A stretch of 64,000 nucleotides of DNA, from the NCBI GenBank assembly GCA_900470195.1, contig UEIJ01000023.1, positions 372,001-436,000 of the forward strand, in the 5' to 3' direction. Positions 54,270-63,974 of the stretch are shown in pieces. The first letter of the stretch is position 1, and each line of letters opens with the position of its first letter. This stretch comes from Hyphomicrobiales bacterium (GTDB taxonomy: Bacteria; Pseudomonadota; Alphaproteobacteria; Rhizobiales; Rhizobiaceae). The notes beneath the pieces were generated by a model. It saw only the letters and a program-made list of their open reading frames with translations. It did not search any database and had not been told where the DNA came from. The position numbers and the translations under genes are program-made.

Positions 54270-57200
54270 ATGGCAAACCCAGATCTGGCGTCAGGTTCAC
54301 GATCCATCATTGACGAATTGAACGCCCGCCGCGAGCGCCGGGCGCCTTCGCCAGCGATGGAGGAACTCAATCGCACTTTGGCAAGCCTTGAGAAGCGCCT
54401 GATGGACCTGGAACAGGATGGCTCCCCCGACATGCGCAATATTCTGCGCTCGGAGCGGCAGCCAGCACGCCCTGCGGACGAGACCGTCACGGGCCTTGCC
54501 GAAATCGCCGAAAATCTTCGCCGCATGCGCGGAAGCCATGAAGAGCCGCGGCCATATGCATCAAGTGTGGAGGTCAGCCACGCCAGCCGCGAAATGGCCC
54601 GCCTTCAGCGCGCCGCAAGCGAAGAAGGCTTCTCGCAACGGGTGAGCGACGACTTCGAACGCATCAGCGACAGTGTGCGCGATCTCGCGGATCGCAGCAG
54701 CGAGGCCAATGCGCAGGCGCTGCGCCGCCAGCTCGAAGAGCTCAACCGCACCGTCCGGAGCCTTGCCCGCGAGGAAACCCTGCATCGCCTCAACAATCGC
54801 TGGGACCGCTTCGATGCCCGTTTCGAGGCATTCGAGCAGCGGCACAACGCCGTCGATCCTGCGCTGGACGCCATCGGCTCGCGGCTTGAGCAGGTGCGCG
54901 ATGCAATCGGCACCTTGCCGCAATCAAACCGCCTGAGCGCAATCGAAGAGCGCATTGGCCAGCTCGCGAACTCCATCGAGGAATCGCTGAGCCCGCAACA
55001 CGCGGCGTCGCTCGAACAGGACCGCCTGCAGCAGATCGACGAGCGGCTGGACGAAATCAGCCGCGCCATCATCGCGACAAGCCGCGCGCAGCGCCCCGAT
55101 CAGGACGGCGCCCGCCGGCTGGAGCGGATCGAAAGCCGGCTGGCGGAATTGGCGGAACAACTCGCAACTTCGGCAACACAGCAGAACTCCGACGCGCTCT
55201 ACCGCAAGCTTGGCGAACTTTCCTCGCGTATCGACGGGCTTTCGGGCGGTTCGGCACTGCCGGACGGCGTCATCGACCAGCTGGCGCACCAGATCAACCT
55301 GCTTGCCAATCAGGTCGGCAAGGTGATGGAAAATCTCAGCCAGTCCGACTATCACGCGGTTGAAGCACGCCTTGAAGCCATCGGCCAGAAGCTCGAAGCG
55401 GCTGAACGCCGTGCAGAAGAGCCGCATCCTTCGGTTCTGGACAAGATCGACCGCCGCTTTGCGGAACTGACCGAGCGTCTCGACGCGCAATATGCCACGC
55501 AGCATGTCGACACCAGCGCGCTCCATACGCTGGAAGGCCGGATCGACGATCTTTCGCAGCAGATTTCATTGGGCTTCCTTCAGGCGCCGGCCTTTGACGG
55601 TCCGGGGCTGGACGTGAAGGCGATCCGCAGCCTTGAGGATCAGATTGCGAGTATCGCCCACCATCTTGCGCAACCGGTTGCCGAGATCGCGGAACTGAAG
55701 CCGCGTCTCGATTCCATTGAGCGTTCCATCGCTTCCAATCGGGAAACCGTGCTTGATGCCGCGCGTGAAGCAGCCGAAAGCGCGGTTGCACGCGTTCTGC
55801 AGCACGGATCGCACAATGACGGCGCGGTCGCCCGGCAACTGGCCGAAGACATGAAATCGCTCGAGGCCCTGGCGCGCAATTCCGACGAGCGCAACGGCAA
55901 AACATTCGAGACCGTCCACGATACGCTGGTCAAGATTGTCGACCGTCTGGCGAGGCTTGAACAGGACGTCGCGGGGGGATCGTCTGGTGAAAAACAGACC
56001 TTTGCCAGCCCCCATTCCACTTCGCCGCGCCCGTCGGCACCTCGCTCGCCCGCCGCAGCGGCTGCGGCAGCGGCATTCGCAACCGTCCAGAGCGAAACCG
56101 GCTCCGCCGATATGCGAGCAGGCGACGCGGGCGAAAAGTCATCGCTCTTCGGCGGTTTTGCCAGGGCGATACGCGGTCGCCGCACCGACAGATCCGCCGG
56201 AAAGGACAGCGAAACGCTTGAAGCAGGCGGCTTCGATGCGACACTCGACGCGCCCGCCTTCGACAGCGAATTTGCCGCCGTCGAAGCGATCACCCGTAAG
56301 GAACCCGAGCTGGAAAGGACCCCATCGCCTCGCCATGAGGGCGAAGGCATGCCCGACCTCAATTCGATCATGAAGCGGGTGCGCGAAGAACGCCGCCAGC
56401 GCGAAGATGCTGCCGATGCAGCACTTGCCGCCAACGGCAAGGTGGACTTCATAACCGCCGCCCGGCGCGCCGCCCAGCTGGCCGCTGCCGAGTCCGAACA
56501 GCTCCAGAAGGGTGCGGCCAAGCGCACGAACAAGAAGAAATCGTCTGTCGGCGACATGATACAGCGCCAGCGCAAGCCCATCCTGATGGCTATCGGCGCG
56601 GTGATGATCGCCATGGCCGGCTTGCAGATCGGTTCCGCTTTCCTCAACCGTGACGAACCGGTGGAAACGGCAATCGATACTGCGCCAGCGCAGATTGACA
56701 CCACTGCCAGCGACGTCACGCCTGCGCCCGCCGACGAAATCGCCGCCAAGATCGCGTCCGATACCACCGCGGCGCCAGAGCCAAACGCTGAAACTGCATC
56801 CGCGGCTACGGCTCCGATCACGGAACCGCGCGCAGAAAAAGCTGCGCAGGCGGACGAGCAACAGGCGGCGATGGAAATCCCCACGCGGATCGAGCAGCCA
56901 GCCGCCGCACCGACCGAAACGGCCGCACAACCGGTAAAGCCCGTGGAAACGGCGGCATCGAGCCAACCCCACGCCCAATCTGAGCCCCCCATTCCGCCCG
57001 TGCCGGAAGAAGCCGGTCCGGCAGCGCTTCGTGAAGCCGCCGCCAAGGGCGACGCACGCGCGCTCTTTGAAGTCGGCAATCGTTACATGGAAGGTCGCGG
57101 CGTTGCCGCCGACTTTGCCAAGGCGGCCAAATGGTACGAGATTTCAGCGGGCCAGGGTTTTGCCCCGGCGCAATACCGTCTCGGCAACTTCAATGAGAAG

Positions 57201-57851
57201 GGCCTTGGTATGCCCCGCGATCTGGAGAAAGCCAAGACCTGGTATCAGCTCTCGGCGCAGCAGGGCAATGCGAGTGCGATGCACAATCTCGCCGTCCTTT
57301 TCGCAACCGGTGCCAATGGCAACCCGGACAATGCTTCAGCCGTGCGCTGGTTCACCGATGCAGCTGAACTCGGCGTCAAGGACAGCCAGTTCAATCTCGG
57401 CATTCTTGCTGCCAAGGGGCTGGGCATGCCGGTCAATCTGGAAGAAAGCTACAAGTGGTTCTCGCTCGCCGCCAATGCCGGCGACAAGGATGCCGCCGAC
57501 AAGCGCGACCAGATCGCCAAGGCGTTGAAGCCCGAACAGCTCGAACGCGCCAAGGATATTGTGAAGCTGTGGAAGGCGAAGCCGCTCGATCAGGCGACCA
57601 ATTCCATTGACGTGCCGGACGCATGGACGGAAAGCAAGCCGGTCACCACCGGCTCCGTTGACATGAAGAAGGCCGTTCGCAACATCCAGCTCATCCTTCA
57701 GAAAAACGGCTATGACGTCGGTTCACCGGATGGGCTGATGGGCGGCAAGACCCGCGCAGCGATTGCTGCCTTCCAGAAGGCGAACGGGCAGAAGCCCACG
57801 GGCGATGTCGACCAGAATCTGGTGCAGCTTCTTCTTGAGAAGAACAAGTAA
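54270..57851 (+). CDS. PodJ-like polar localization factor
   Basis: A 1193-residue protein. About 1-700 is cytoplasmic, highly charged and coiled-coil (many heptad-like LEQ/IEERI/LEARL runs). About 770-790 is one membrane helix (PILMAIGAVMIAMAGLQIGS). An Ala/Pro/Thr-rich linker follows, then at least four SEL1-type repeats from about 915 (DARALFEVGNRYMEGRGVAA and related copies) and a C-terminal peptidoglycan-binding domain (IQLILQKNGYDVGSPDGLMG). This order matches PodJ, which organises a cell pole and recruits regulators of asymmetric division and polar growth. I chose the ATG at 54270 (MANPDLASGSRSI). Confidence 0.88.
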   Translation: MANPDLASGSRSIIDELNARRERRAPSPAMEELNRTLASLEKRLMDLEQDGSPDMRNILRSERQPARPADETVTGLAEIAENLRRMRGSHEEPRPYASSVEVSHASREMARLQRAASEEGFSQRVSDDFERISDSVRDLADRSSEANAQALRRQLEELNRTVRSLAREETLHRLNNRWDRFDARFEAFEQRHNAVDPALDAIGSRLEQVRDAIGTLPQSNRLSAIEERIGQLANSIEESLSPQHAASLEQDRLQQIDERLDEISRAIIATSRAQRPDQDGARRLERIESRLAELAEQLATSATQQNSDALYRKLGELSSRIDGLSGGSALPDGVIDQLAHQINLLANQVGKVMENLSQSDYHAVEARLEAIGQKLEAAERRAEEPHPSVLDKIDRRFAELTERLDAQYATQHVDTSALHTLEGRIDDLSQQISLGFLQAPAFDGPGLDVKAIRSLEDQIASIAHHLAQPVAEIAELKPRLDSIERSIASNRETVLDAAREAAESAVARVLQHGSHNDGAVARQLAEDMKSLEALARNSDERNGKTFETVHDTLVKIVDRLARLEQDVAGGSSGEKQTFASPHSTSPRPSAPRSPAAAAAAAAFATVQSETGSADMRAGDAGEKSSLFGGFARAIRGRRTDRSAGKDSETLEAGGFDATLDAPAFDSEFAAVEAITRKEPELERTPSPRHEGEGMPDLNSIMKRVREERRQREDAADAALAANGKVDFITAARRAAQLAAAESEQLQKGAAKRTNKKKSSVGDMIQRQRKPILMAIGAVMIAMAGLQIGSAFLNRDEPVETAIDTAPAQIDTTASDVTPAPADEIAAKIASDTTAAPEPNAETASAATAPITEPRAEKAAQADEQQAAMEIPTRIEQPAAAPTETAAQPVKPVETAASSQPHAQSEPPIPPVPEEAGPAALREAAAKGDARALFEVGNRYMEGRGVAADFAKAAKWYEISAGQGFAPAQYRLGNFNEKGLGMPRDLEKAKTWYQLSAQQGNASAMHNLAVLFATGANGNPDNASAVRWFTDAAELGVKDSQFNLGILAAKGLGMPVNLEESYKWFSLAANAGDKDAADKRDQIAKALKPEQLERAKDIVKLWKAKPLDQATNSIDVPDAWTESKPVTTGSVDMKKAVRNIQLILQKNGYDVGSPDGLMGGKTRAAIAAFQKANGQKPTGDVDQNLVQLLLEKNK

Positions 57852-57877
57852 CTCGTTGGAGACATAAGAGTATTTGC

Positions 57878-57900
57878 AAGGGCAGCACGCTGCCCTTTTT
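57878..57900 (+). terminator. intrinsic terminator of the podJ-like gene
   Basis: Stem AAGGGCAG (57878-57885) with CTGCCCTT (57890-57897), CACG loop, then TTT. It lies 27 bases after the stop. Confidence 0.88.
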
Positions 57901-57991
57901 ACGTTCCGGCAGCAATCGTCTGAAAGAAGTGACAGGTTGATCCGACTCGTTGAGGCTTATTATCTAGGCCCTATCAACGAGGGGATAGACT

Positions 57992-58546
57992 ATGCTCTTG
58001 CATGTAAACAACGACATGGAAAACGGTGTCATCGCGAAAATCCCTCTCGCGCTCGACAAGGATATAAAGAATTTCCAGGGGGACGCGATCGACTTTGAAA
58101 TTTCCTCCGGCGACAAGCAACTGGTCCCTGCCGAGGACATTCATCCCTACAAATCCATTTTCAAGGTTTTCTCCGGCAGTTTTGAACTGAAGAACATCTT
58201 CATAGCCGTGTCGTTCAATGCCAATTTCACCACGCCCGACGGCAAGAAAACCTGCCTGACGCGCTCCAGCCCGATGGAAGACTGGAATGTGATGAACGGC
58301 AGCTATTATGCCGAAAGCATGAACTGCTTCGGCTTCAAATCCAGCAGTCGCTTTGCCGGAAATTTCAGTGTCAACCTGACCAATCCCTATCTTTACATCA
58401 TAAAGAACGGCAGCCTGACCGACAGTAAAATGTCGGACAACATTTCAATCCGTGCGCAGTTTTATCCGTCGTCTGGCTATTCGGTCATCACGCCGAAAGA
58501 AGATATCAACATCGTCATCAGTAATCGCCAGAACGCAGCCGACTAA
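57992..58546 (+). CDS. hypothetical protein of unknown family (184 aa)
   Basis: A 184-residue protein without signal peptide or membrane helix. The composition is rich in Asn, Ser, Lys and aromatic residues, with beta-strand-like alternation (FKVFSGSFELKNIFIAVSFN; NFSVNLTNPYLYIIKNGSL) and two cysteines (KKTCLTR, SMNCFGF). I recognise no family. The start has AGGGGAT upstream. Codon use and composition look less GC-rich than neighbouring genes, and the flanking 388-base gap is also AT-richer, so this may be an acquired or fast-evolving gene. No genetic partner is nearby. Confidence 0.65.
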   Translation: MLLHVNNDMENGVIAKIPLALDKDIKNFQGDAIDFEISSGDKQLVPAEDIHPYKSIFKVFSGSFELKNIFIAVSFNANFTTPDGKKTCLTRSSPMEDWNVMNGSYYAESMNCFGFKSSSRFAGNFSVNLTNPYLYIIKNGSLTDSKMSDNISIRAQFYPSSGYSVITPKEDINIVISNRQNAAD

Positions 58547-58934
58547 TTGACTGCCCGTCAGCGCCACGACCGTTCAAGTTTATCCTATATATTCAGTAGG
58601 ATTATGTCGGCTGAAGCTATTTCGATGCTCTTTGGCGCTATTTTTGTTGTTCTTAAACAACACCTCGCATTTTTCCTTCAATACATTCCTGCAAGGCAGT
58701 TTTATCGGCAATCGGCGTTTGACTTCGCGGCAGCGACAGAGCAAGACATTATCAGGAGTGGCAAGGCTGGAACTCACGAGCGAACTAAAGCCTAACTACT
58801 TGTTTTCATGCATTTCCGTGCGCAGAAGAGTTTCATAATGTTGCCGGAGATGTTTTGGTAAGCTGAGATATCTTGCGGAGAAACGCGACCGCAAGCAGCT
58901 GTATGTCATGCGTTCGTGAAAGCCGGGTTGGGAA
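58547..58934. other. 388-base intergenic region without supported gene
   Basis: Relatively AT-rich. I see only weak hairpins: ATCCTA (58581-58586) with TAGGAT (58596-58601), and TGTTG with CAACA near 58647-58664. Small open frames here lack ribosome-binding sites and protein-like composition. It may hold remnants or a small RNA, but nothing is demonstrable. Confidence 0.4.
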
Positions 58935-59855
58935 TTGGGTATTTATCTTCCCATTGCGGAATTATCGGTCAACATGCTGGTTCTTCTCGGCATGGGCGCC
59001 GCTGTGGGATTTCTATCCGGATTGTTCGGCGTCGGCGGTGGTTTTCTCATCACGCCACTACTGATATTTTATAACATCCCGCCTGCAATCGCGGTCGCGA
59101 CAGGCGCCAATCAGGTCATCGCCTCGTCGGTTTCCGGCGCGCTTGCGCATTTCAAACGTCGAACACTCGATATCAAGCTGGGCCTGTTTCTCGTGGCGGG
59201 CGGCATATTGGGCTCCCTCGTCGGTATATTTGTATTCTCCTGGCTGCGCGATCTCGGCCAGCTGGACCTGATCGTCTCCATTCTCTACGTCTTCTTTCTC
59301 GGCACGGTCGGCGGACTGATGCTGGTGGAAAGCCTGCGTGCGCTTCGCCGGGTGAAGAAGGGTCAAGGCGGTGCGGTGCGGCGCTCCGGCCAGCACACGT
59401 GGATACACCGCTTGCCCTTCAAGATGCGGTTTCGGGCGTCCACAATCTATGTCAGCATCATTCCGGTACTGGGCATTGGCTTCTTCATCGGCCTTCTTTC
59501 CTCGGTCATGGGTGTCGGCGGCGGCTTCATCATGGTGCCGGCGCTCATCTATCTGCTGCATGTTCCGACCAATGTGGTAGTCGGAACCTCGCTTTTTCAG
59601 ATCACCTTCGTCACGGCGGTCACGACCGTCCTGCAAGCGACGACCAACCAGTCCATCGACATCGTGCTTGCCTTCCTGTTGATGGTTGGCGGCGTGATCG
59701 GCGCGCAATATGGCGCGCGCGCCGGACAGAAGCTGCGCGGCGAACAGTTGCGTCTCCTGCTGGCGCTTCTGGTGCTGGCAGTTGGCCTGCGCCTTGCCTT
59801 CGGCCTGTTCGTGCGGCCGGACAATCTGTTCTCCATCTCGATTGCGGATATCTGA
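58935..59855 (+). CDS. TauE/SafE family membrane transporter
   Basis: A 306-residue protein with about eight membrane helices and the duplicated family signature: MGAAVGFLSGLFGVGGGFLI near the N-terminus and FFIGLLSSVMGVGGGFIMVP in the second half. TauE/SafE proteins move sulfite, sulfonates or other organic anions. No ATG is available; I use TTG at 58935, because the resulting N-terminus (IYLPIAELSVNMLVLLGMG) matches rhizobial homologues as I remember them. The following gene starts one base after its stop, so the pair is one unit. Confidence 0.85.
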   Translation: MGIYLPIAELSVNMLVLLGMGAAVGFLSGLFGVGGGFLITPLLIFYNIPPAIAVATGANQVIASSVSGALAHFKRRTLDIKLGLFLVAGGILGSLVGIFVFSWLRDLGQLDLIVSILYVFFLGTVGGLMLVESLRALRRVKKGQGGAVRRSGQHTWIHRLPFKMRFRASTIYVSIIPVLGIGFFIGLLSSVMGVGGGFIMVPALIYLLHVPTNVVVGTSLFQITFVTAVTTVLQATTNQSIDIVLAFLLMVGGVIGAQYGARAGQKLRGEQLRLLLALLVLAVGLRLAFGLFVRPDNLFSISIADI

Positions 59856-59856
59856 C

Positions 59857-60681
59857 ATGCGGAGCCTTACGCTTTTCTCCGCATTGTTCCTGCTCCTGAC
59901 GGCAGGAAGTGCGCTGGCGCAGGTCGATTCCAGCGGCAGTGGCAATACGGTTCCGCAGTTGCAGAACCCGGCGGATGAAACCATCGAAATCGGCCTTTCA
60001 ACCGAAACCATCGCCATCACATCGAATTTCGGCGGCACCGATCTCACCATATTCGGCGCGCTCGACAATGCCGATCCGTCCATTCAGCGGCAGGGCCGTT
60101 ACGATATCGTCGTGGTTCTGCAAGGCCCGTCCCGCGATCTGGTGGTGCGCAAGAAGGACCGTTATCTCGGCGTGTGGGTAAATGCGGTTTCGGAAACCTT
60201 CATGGGCGTGCCGCTCTCCTATTCGCTGGCTTCCACCCGCAACCTGCAGGACATTACGGACGAGAAAACCTATCGCCAGCTTTCGGTGGGGGTGCGTAAT
60301 TTCTATCTCGTGCCGGAAGATCCCGCCAGCCTGTCGGGCAATATTCCGAGATTCGGCAATGAACTGCGCGAAATGAAAATCCGGCAAGGTCTCTATACGC
60401 AGCGCGTCGGTGGCGTGGAGTTCATTTCACGCACATTGTTCCGCGCCACGCTGAACCTGCCCGCCAATGTCCCCGTCGGCCGTCACAAGGCCCGAGCGCT
60501 TCTGTTTCGCAACGGCGTTTTCCTGCGGGAAGCCAATGCCAGCCTGGAAATCGTCAAGGCCGGTTTCGAACAGAGCATCTACAACGCCGCCCACCAGAAC
60601 AGCTTTCTCTACGGTCTGTTTGCCGTTTTCCTCGCCGTCTTCACCGGCTGGTTCGGACGCATTCTGTTCCGTCGGGATTAA
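59857..60681 (+). CDS. TIGR02186 family exported/membrane-anchored protein
   Basis: A 274-residue protein: signal peptide at 1-21 (MRSLTLFSALFLLLTAGSAL then AQ), a beta-rich periplasmic domain (TIEIGLSTETIAITSNFGGT ... VLQGPSRDLVVRKKDRYLGV) and one C-terminal membrane helix (YGLFAVFLAVFTGWFGRILF). This is the TIGR02186 family, nearly always encoded next to a TauE/SafE gene in Rhizobiales, so it is probably an accessory subunit of that transporter. It starts one base after the TauE stop. The TAA stop overlaps the convergent pdeM stop by four bases (TTAA). Confidence 0.86.
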   Translation: MRSLTLFSALFLLLTAGSALAQVDSSGSGNTVPQLQNPADETIEIGLSTETIAITSNFGGTDLTIFGALDNADPSIQRQGRYDIVVVLQGPSRDLVVRKKDRYLGVWVNAVSETFMGVPLSYSLASTRNLQDITDEKTYRQLSVGVRNFYLVPEDPASLSGNIPRFGNELREMKIRQGLYTQRVGGVEFISRTLFRATLNLPANVPVGRHKARALLFRNGVFLREANASLEIVKAGFEQSIYNAAHQNSFLYGLFAVFLAVFTGWFGRILFRRD

Positions 60682-61394
60682 CCCCAGTAAAGGGCGCCGC
60701 GCGCAATTGGATAAACCTTGCCCTGCCCCAGCATATAGGCTCGCAGGGTCTCGTCGGCGAACAGCCCACGGAATGCGCGATCCAGAATATTGAGCGCGCC
60801 CGTATAGGCCCCGAAAGCCGGCATGATGAGCCTTTCGCCATCGCTCACAAAGCAGGGGCGCCTCACCGACCGGCCGCGCCTGACGATGCGGGCGGCGGGA
60901 TGAAGGTGGCCTGCAATCTCGCCCTGTCCCGCCTTGCGTGACGGCTCGTGCCGGAAAGTGAGCGGCCCGGCTGCCAGTTCCTCCACGCAATCGCCCGGCA
61001 GATCGACCGGGCGATCCGGATCGTGATTGCCCGTGATCCAGAACCAGTCGCGATGCTCCATCAGCGACTTCAGCCGGATGGCATAAAGCGACGGCAGGCG
61101 TTCGCTGGCCTTGGCATCGTGAAAACTGTCGCCGAGGCTGATGACGGTTCGCGGCTGATAGCGCGCGATTGCAAGCGCCAGCGTGTCGAGCGTTGCTGCC
61201 GTATCGTAGGGCGGGATAAGCTGGCCGCGCCGGGCAAAGGACGATCCTTTTTCCAGATGCAGGTCGGAAACGATGAGTATATGCAGGTCGGGCAGGAACA
61301 GCGCGCCGGATGGATCGCATAGAGCCGCGACGCCGCGCACCTCAGCATAGGCCAGATTGTAGGCCTCTCCATTTCCCCACACCGCAGTCTTCAT
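60678..61394 (-). CDS. pdeM: ligase-associated DNA-damage-response phosphoesterase PdeM
   Basis: A 238-residue calcineurin-like metallophosphoesterase. Metal-ligand motifs are in order: LIVSDLHLEKG (D-x-H), ISLGDSFHD (GD), WITGNHDP (GNHD) and a late GHLHPAA (GHxH). The family is encoded with an Lhr-type helicase, an exonuclease and an ATP-dependent ligase as a bacterial repair cassette. Here its ATG overlaps the helicase stop by four bases (ATGA), so the two are translationally coupled. The ligase and exonuclease are not in the window. Confidence 0.92.
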   Translation of the reverse strand: MKTAVWGNGEAYNLAYAEVRGVAALCDPSGALFLPDLHILIVSDLHLEKGSSFARRGQLIPPYDTAATLDTLALAIARYQPRTVISLGDSFHDAKASERLPSLYAIRLKSLMEHRDWFWITGNHDPDRPVDLPGDCVEELAAGPLTFRHEPSRKAGQGEIAGHLHPAARIVRRGRSVRRPCFVSDGERLIMPAFGAYTGALNILDRAFRGLFADETLRAYMLGQGKVYPIARGALYWG

Positions 61395-63907
61395 TGCATT
61401 GCTTCCCTGATCAGATCGTCCGCAGCTTCTTCAAGCAGCATTTCATCGCCCTCGCCTGCCACGCGCTCGCGTCCGATTTCGAGCATCACCGGCAGCGCCA
61501 ATGGCGAAATCCTGTCGAGCGGCTTGTGCAGCAGATGGCCTTTCACGCGCGCCAGCATGTCGCCGAGGCGCTTGATATCCAGAAGTCCGGTCGCCGCATC
61601 CGCACGCGTCGCCTGCAACAGAATGTGGTCCGGTTCGTGGGTCCTGAGCACGTCATAGATCAGGTCGGTGGAAACCGTAACCTGACGGCCTGTCTTCTCC
61701 TGCCCCGGATGGCGACGCTCGATAAGCCCCGAAATCACGGCGCAATTGCGGAAAGTGCGTTTCAGGAGATAGCTTTCATCGAGCCAGGCTTCGAGATCGT
61801 CGCCCAGCATGTCCTCGTCGAACAGCCGGGTGAGGCTGAGTTTCCGCGTGCCAATCATCGCACCCATATCCTTGAGGCCCCATAGCCCCAGCGAATAATC
61901 GGTCGCGACAAAGCCGAGCGGATGCGCGCCCATGCGTTCCAGACGGCGGGTCAGCAACATGCCGAGCGTCTGGTGCGCAAGCCTGCCCTCAAACGGATAG
62001 GCAACCATGTAGAAGCGATTGCCGCGCGGAAAGGTTTCGATCAACAGCTCATCCGTTGCTGGCAGCACGGATTTCCATTGCTGCACTTCTAGCCATTCCC
62101 GCACCTGTTCCGGCAAAAACTGCCACCGTGTGCGATCGGCAAGCATGGCGCGCACCTGCGCGGCGAGATAGGTGGAAAGCGGAAACTTGCCGCCTGCATA
62201 GACGGGAATTTTCGCGTCCTGCCCCGCAGCATTGGAGGCGATGCATTCGTTTTCGCGGATGCCTTCGAAACGCAGCACCTTGCCCGCGAAAAGGAAAGTG
62301 TCGCCCTGCGTCAGCGTTTCCAGGAAATATTCCTCGATGCGGCCAAGGACCCGTCCGCCCCTGGCATTTCCGCCCTTTCCGCCGCGTGTAAGCCGCACAT
62401 TCAATTCCGGCGCTTCGACGATCGTGCCAATGTTGAGCCTATATTGCTGCGCGATGCGCGGATTGGACACCCGCCATGTGCCGTCCACCGTCTTGCGGAT
62501 TTTCGCAAATCGCTCATAGGTCTTGAGCGCATAGCCGCCCGTCGCCACGAATTCCAGAATGCGGTCGAACGTGTCCCGCGGAAGGGTCGAATAAGGTGCA
62601 GCACTTAGCACCTCACGATAAAGCTGATCGGCATTGAAAGGTTCGGCACAGGCCATGCCGAGGACGTGCTGCGCCAGCACGTCCAGCGCGCCGTTGATCA
62701 AGGGCGGCGTGTCCTGCGCGCCCAGATAATTGGCATCGAGTGCGGCCCGGCACTCCATCACCTCGAAGCGGTTGGCGGGCACGAGAATGGCCCGGCTTGG
62801 CTCATCCATCCGATGGTTGGCGCGGCCGATACGCTGCGCAAGACGGCTTGCGCCCTTCGGTGCGCCAACATGGATGACCAGATCGACATCGCCCCAGTCG
62901 ATCCCGAGATCGAGCGTCGAGGTCGCAACCACAGCCCGCAATGTGTTGGCGGCCATGGCCTGCTCGACCTTGCGGCGCTGGCTCGCATCGAGTGAACCGT
63001 GATGCAGCGCAATCGGCAGCGTGTCCTCATTGATCCGCCAGAGCTCCTGAAATAGCATCTCTGCCTGGCTGCGCGTATTGACGAACAAAAGCGTCGTGCG
63101 GTGCTGGCGGATCGCCTCGTAAATATCGGGTATCGCGTAGCGCGAGGAATGCCCCGCCCATGGCACACGCTCCTCGGAATCGAGAATGGTGATCTCGGGC
63201 TTGGCGCCGCCATCGACCGTCACAAGGCCAGCCATGGAGCCGGTGCCATCCTGCTCCACCAGCCAGCGGCGCAACTCATCGGGCTCGGCCACCGTGGCGG
63301 AAAGGCCGATGGTCCGCAATTGCGGTTGCTGGCGGCGCAGCCGCGCCAGCCCCAGCGCCAGAAGATGCCCGCGCTTGGAAATGACCAGCGAGTGCAACTC
63401 GTCCAGCACCACATAGCGCAGCCCCTTGAAGAACTGTTCCGCACCCTTGGATGCGATCAACAGCGCAAGCTGCTCCGGCGTCGTCAGCAGAATATCCGGG
63501 GGAGCCAGCTTCTGGCGCTGGCGCTTGTGCGCTGGCGTGTCGCCGGTGCGCGTCTCGATGGTGATGTCGAGGCCCATTTCCTCGACGGGCGCCGTGAGAT
63601 TGCGATGAATATCGACCGCAAGCGCCTTTAGCGGCGAGATATAAAGCGTATGCACGCCGCGCTTCGCCATACCCGGTTTTTTTCGGCCATTTCGTTCCAA
63701 GTCCACCAGCGCAGGCAGAAAGCCAGCCAGCGTCTTGCCCGCTCCGGTCGGGGCGATCAGAAGCGTGGACTGCCCCTGTTCGGCACGCGCCAAAAGCTCC
63801 AGCTGATGCGCGCGCGGCGACCAGCCCTTGGCCGCAAACCATTCGAGAAAACGGTCCGGCAAGGGGAAAGCGGCAGATGCGGCGGCGGGTTTCAGGTTCA
63901 GTGTCAC
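61391..63907 (-). CDS. ligase-associated DEXH-box helicase (Lhr-type)
   Basis: An 838-residue superfamily 2 helicase. Motif I is APTGAGKTLAGFLPAL at about 55-70, motif II is VVLDELHSL (DELH), motif III is SATVAE, and motif VI is QRIGRANHR. An Lhr-core C-terminal half follows (winged helix and beta-barrel; ALDANYLGAQDTPPLINGAL onward). It translocates on single-stranded DNA during repair. GTG at 63907 is used as the start; no good ATG is near. It is coupled to pdeM. A degenerate SOS-like element lies just upstream. Confidence 0.92.
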   Translation of the reverse strand: MTLNLKPAAASAAFPLPDRFLEWFAAKGWSPRAHQLELLARAEQGQSTLLIAPTGAGKTLAGFLPALVDLERNGRKKPGMAKRGVHTLYISPLKALAVDIHRNLTAPVEEMGLDITIETRTGDTPAHKRQRQKLAPPDILLTTPEQLALLIASKGAEQFFKGLRYVVLDELHSLVISKRGHLLALGLARLRRQQPQLRTIGLSATVAEPDELRRWLVEQDGTGSMAGLVTVDGGAKPEITILDSEERVPWAGHSSRYAIPDIYEAIRQHRTTLLFVNTRSQAEMLFQELWRINEDTLPIALHHGSLDASQRRKVEQAMAANTLRAVVATSTLDLGIDWGDVDLVIHVGAPKGASRLAQRIGRANHRMDEPSRAILVPANRFEVMECRAALDANYLGAQDTPPLINGALDVLAQHVLGMACAEPFNADQLYREVLSAAPYSTLPRDTFDRILEFVATGGYALKTYERFAKIRKTVDGTWRVSNPRIAQQYRLNIGTIVEAPELNVRLTRGGKGGNARGGRVLGRIEEYFLETLTQGDTFLFAGKVLRFEGIRENECIASNAAGQDAKIPVYAGGKFPLSTYLAAQVRAMLADRTRWQFLPEQVREWLEVQQWKSVLPATDELLIETFPRGNRFYMVAYPFEGRLAHQTLGMLLTRRLERMGAHPLGFVATDYSLGLWGLKDMGAMIGTRKLSLTRLFDEDMLGDDLEAWLDESYLLKRTFRNCAVISGLIERRHPGQEKTGRQVTVSTDLIYDVLRTHEPDHILLQATRADAATGLLDIKRLGDMLARVKGHLLHKPLDRISPLALPVMLEIGRERVAGEGDEMLLEEAADDLIREAMQ

Positions 63908-63949
63908 ACCGCCAATCTAATCGCAGCAAGGCAAGCCGCCAAGATGTTT

Positions 63950-63974
63950 GTTCACTTTTGTTCTCATTTTGTCA
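63950..63974. promoter_or_regulatory. degenerate LexA-box-like repeats upstream of the Lhr-type helicase
   Basis: GTTC-N6-GTTC (63950-63963) and GTTC-N7-GTCA (63960-63974) both approximate the alphaproteobacterial SOS box GTTC-N7-GTTC, but neither is exact. They lie about 45-70 bases upstream of the helicase start. Confidence 0.3.

Noticed and set aside
55640-57079. Serine/alanine-rich 479-codon frame opposite the podJ-like gene
   Set aside because: Low-complexity antisense translation over a well-supported coiled-coil/SEL1 gene.
58547-58795. 82-codon open frame after the orphan gene
   Set aside because: No ribosome-binding site, starts directly at the previous stop, and composition is not protein-like. 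Treated as intergenic.
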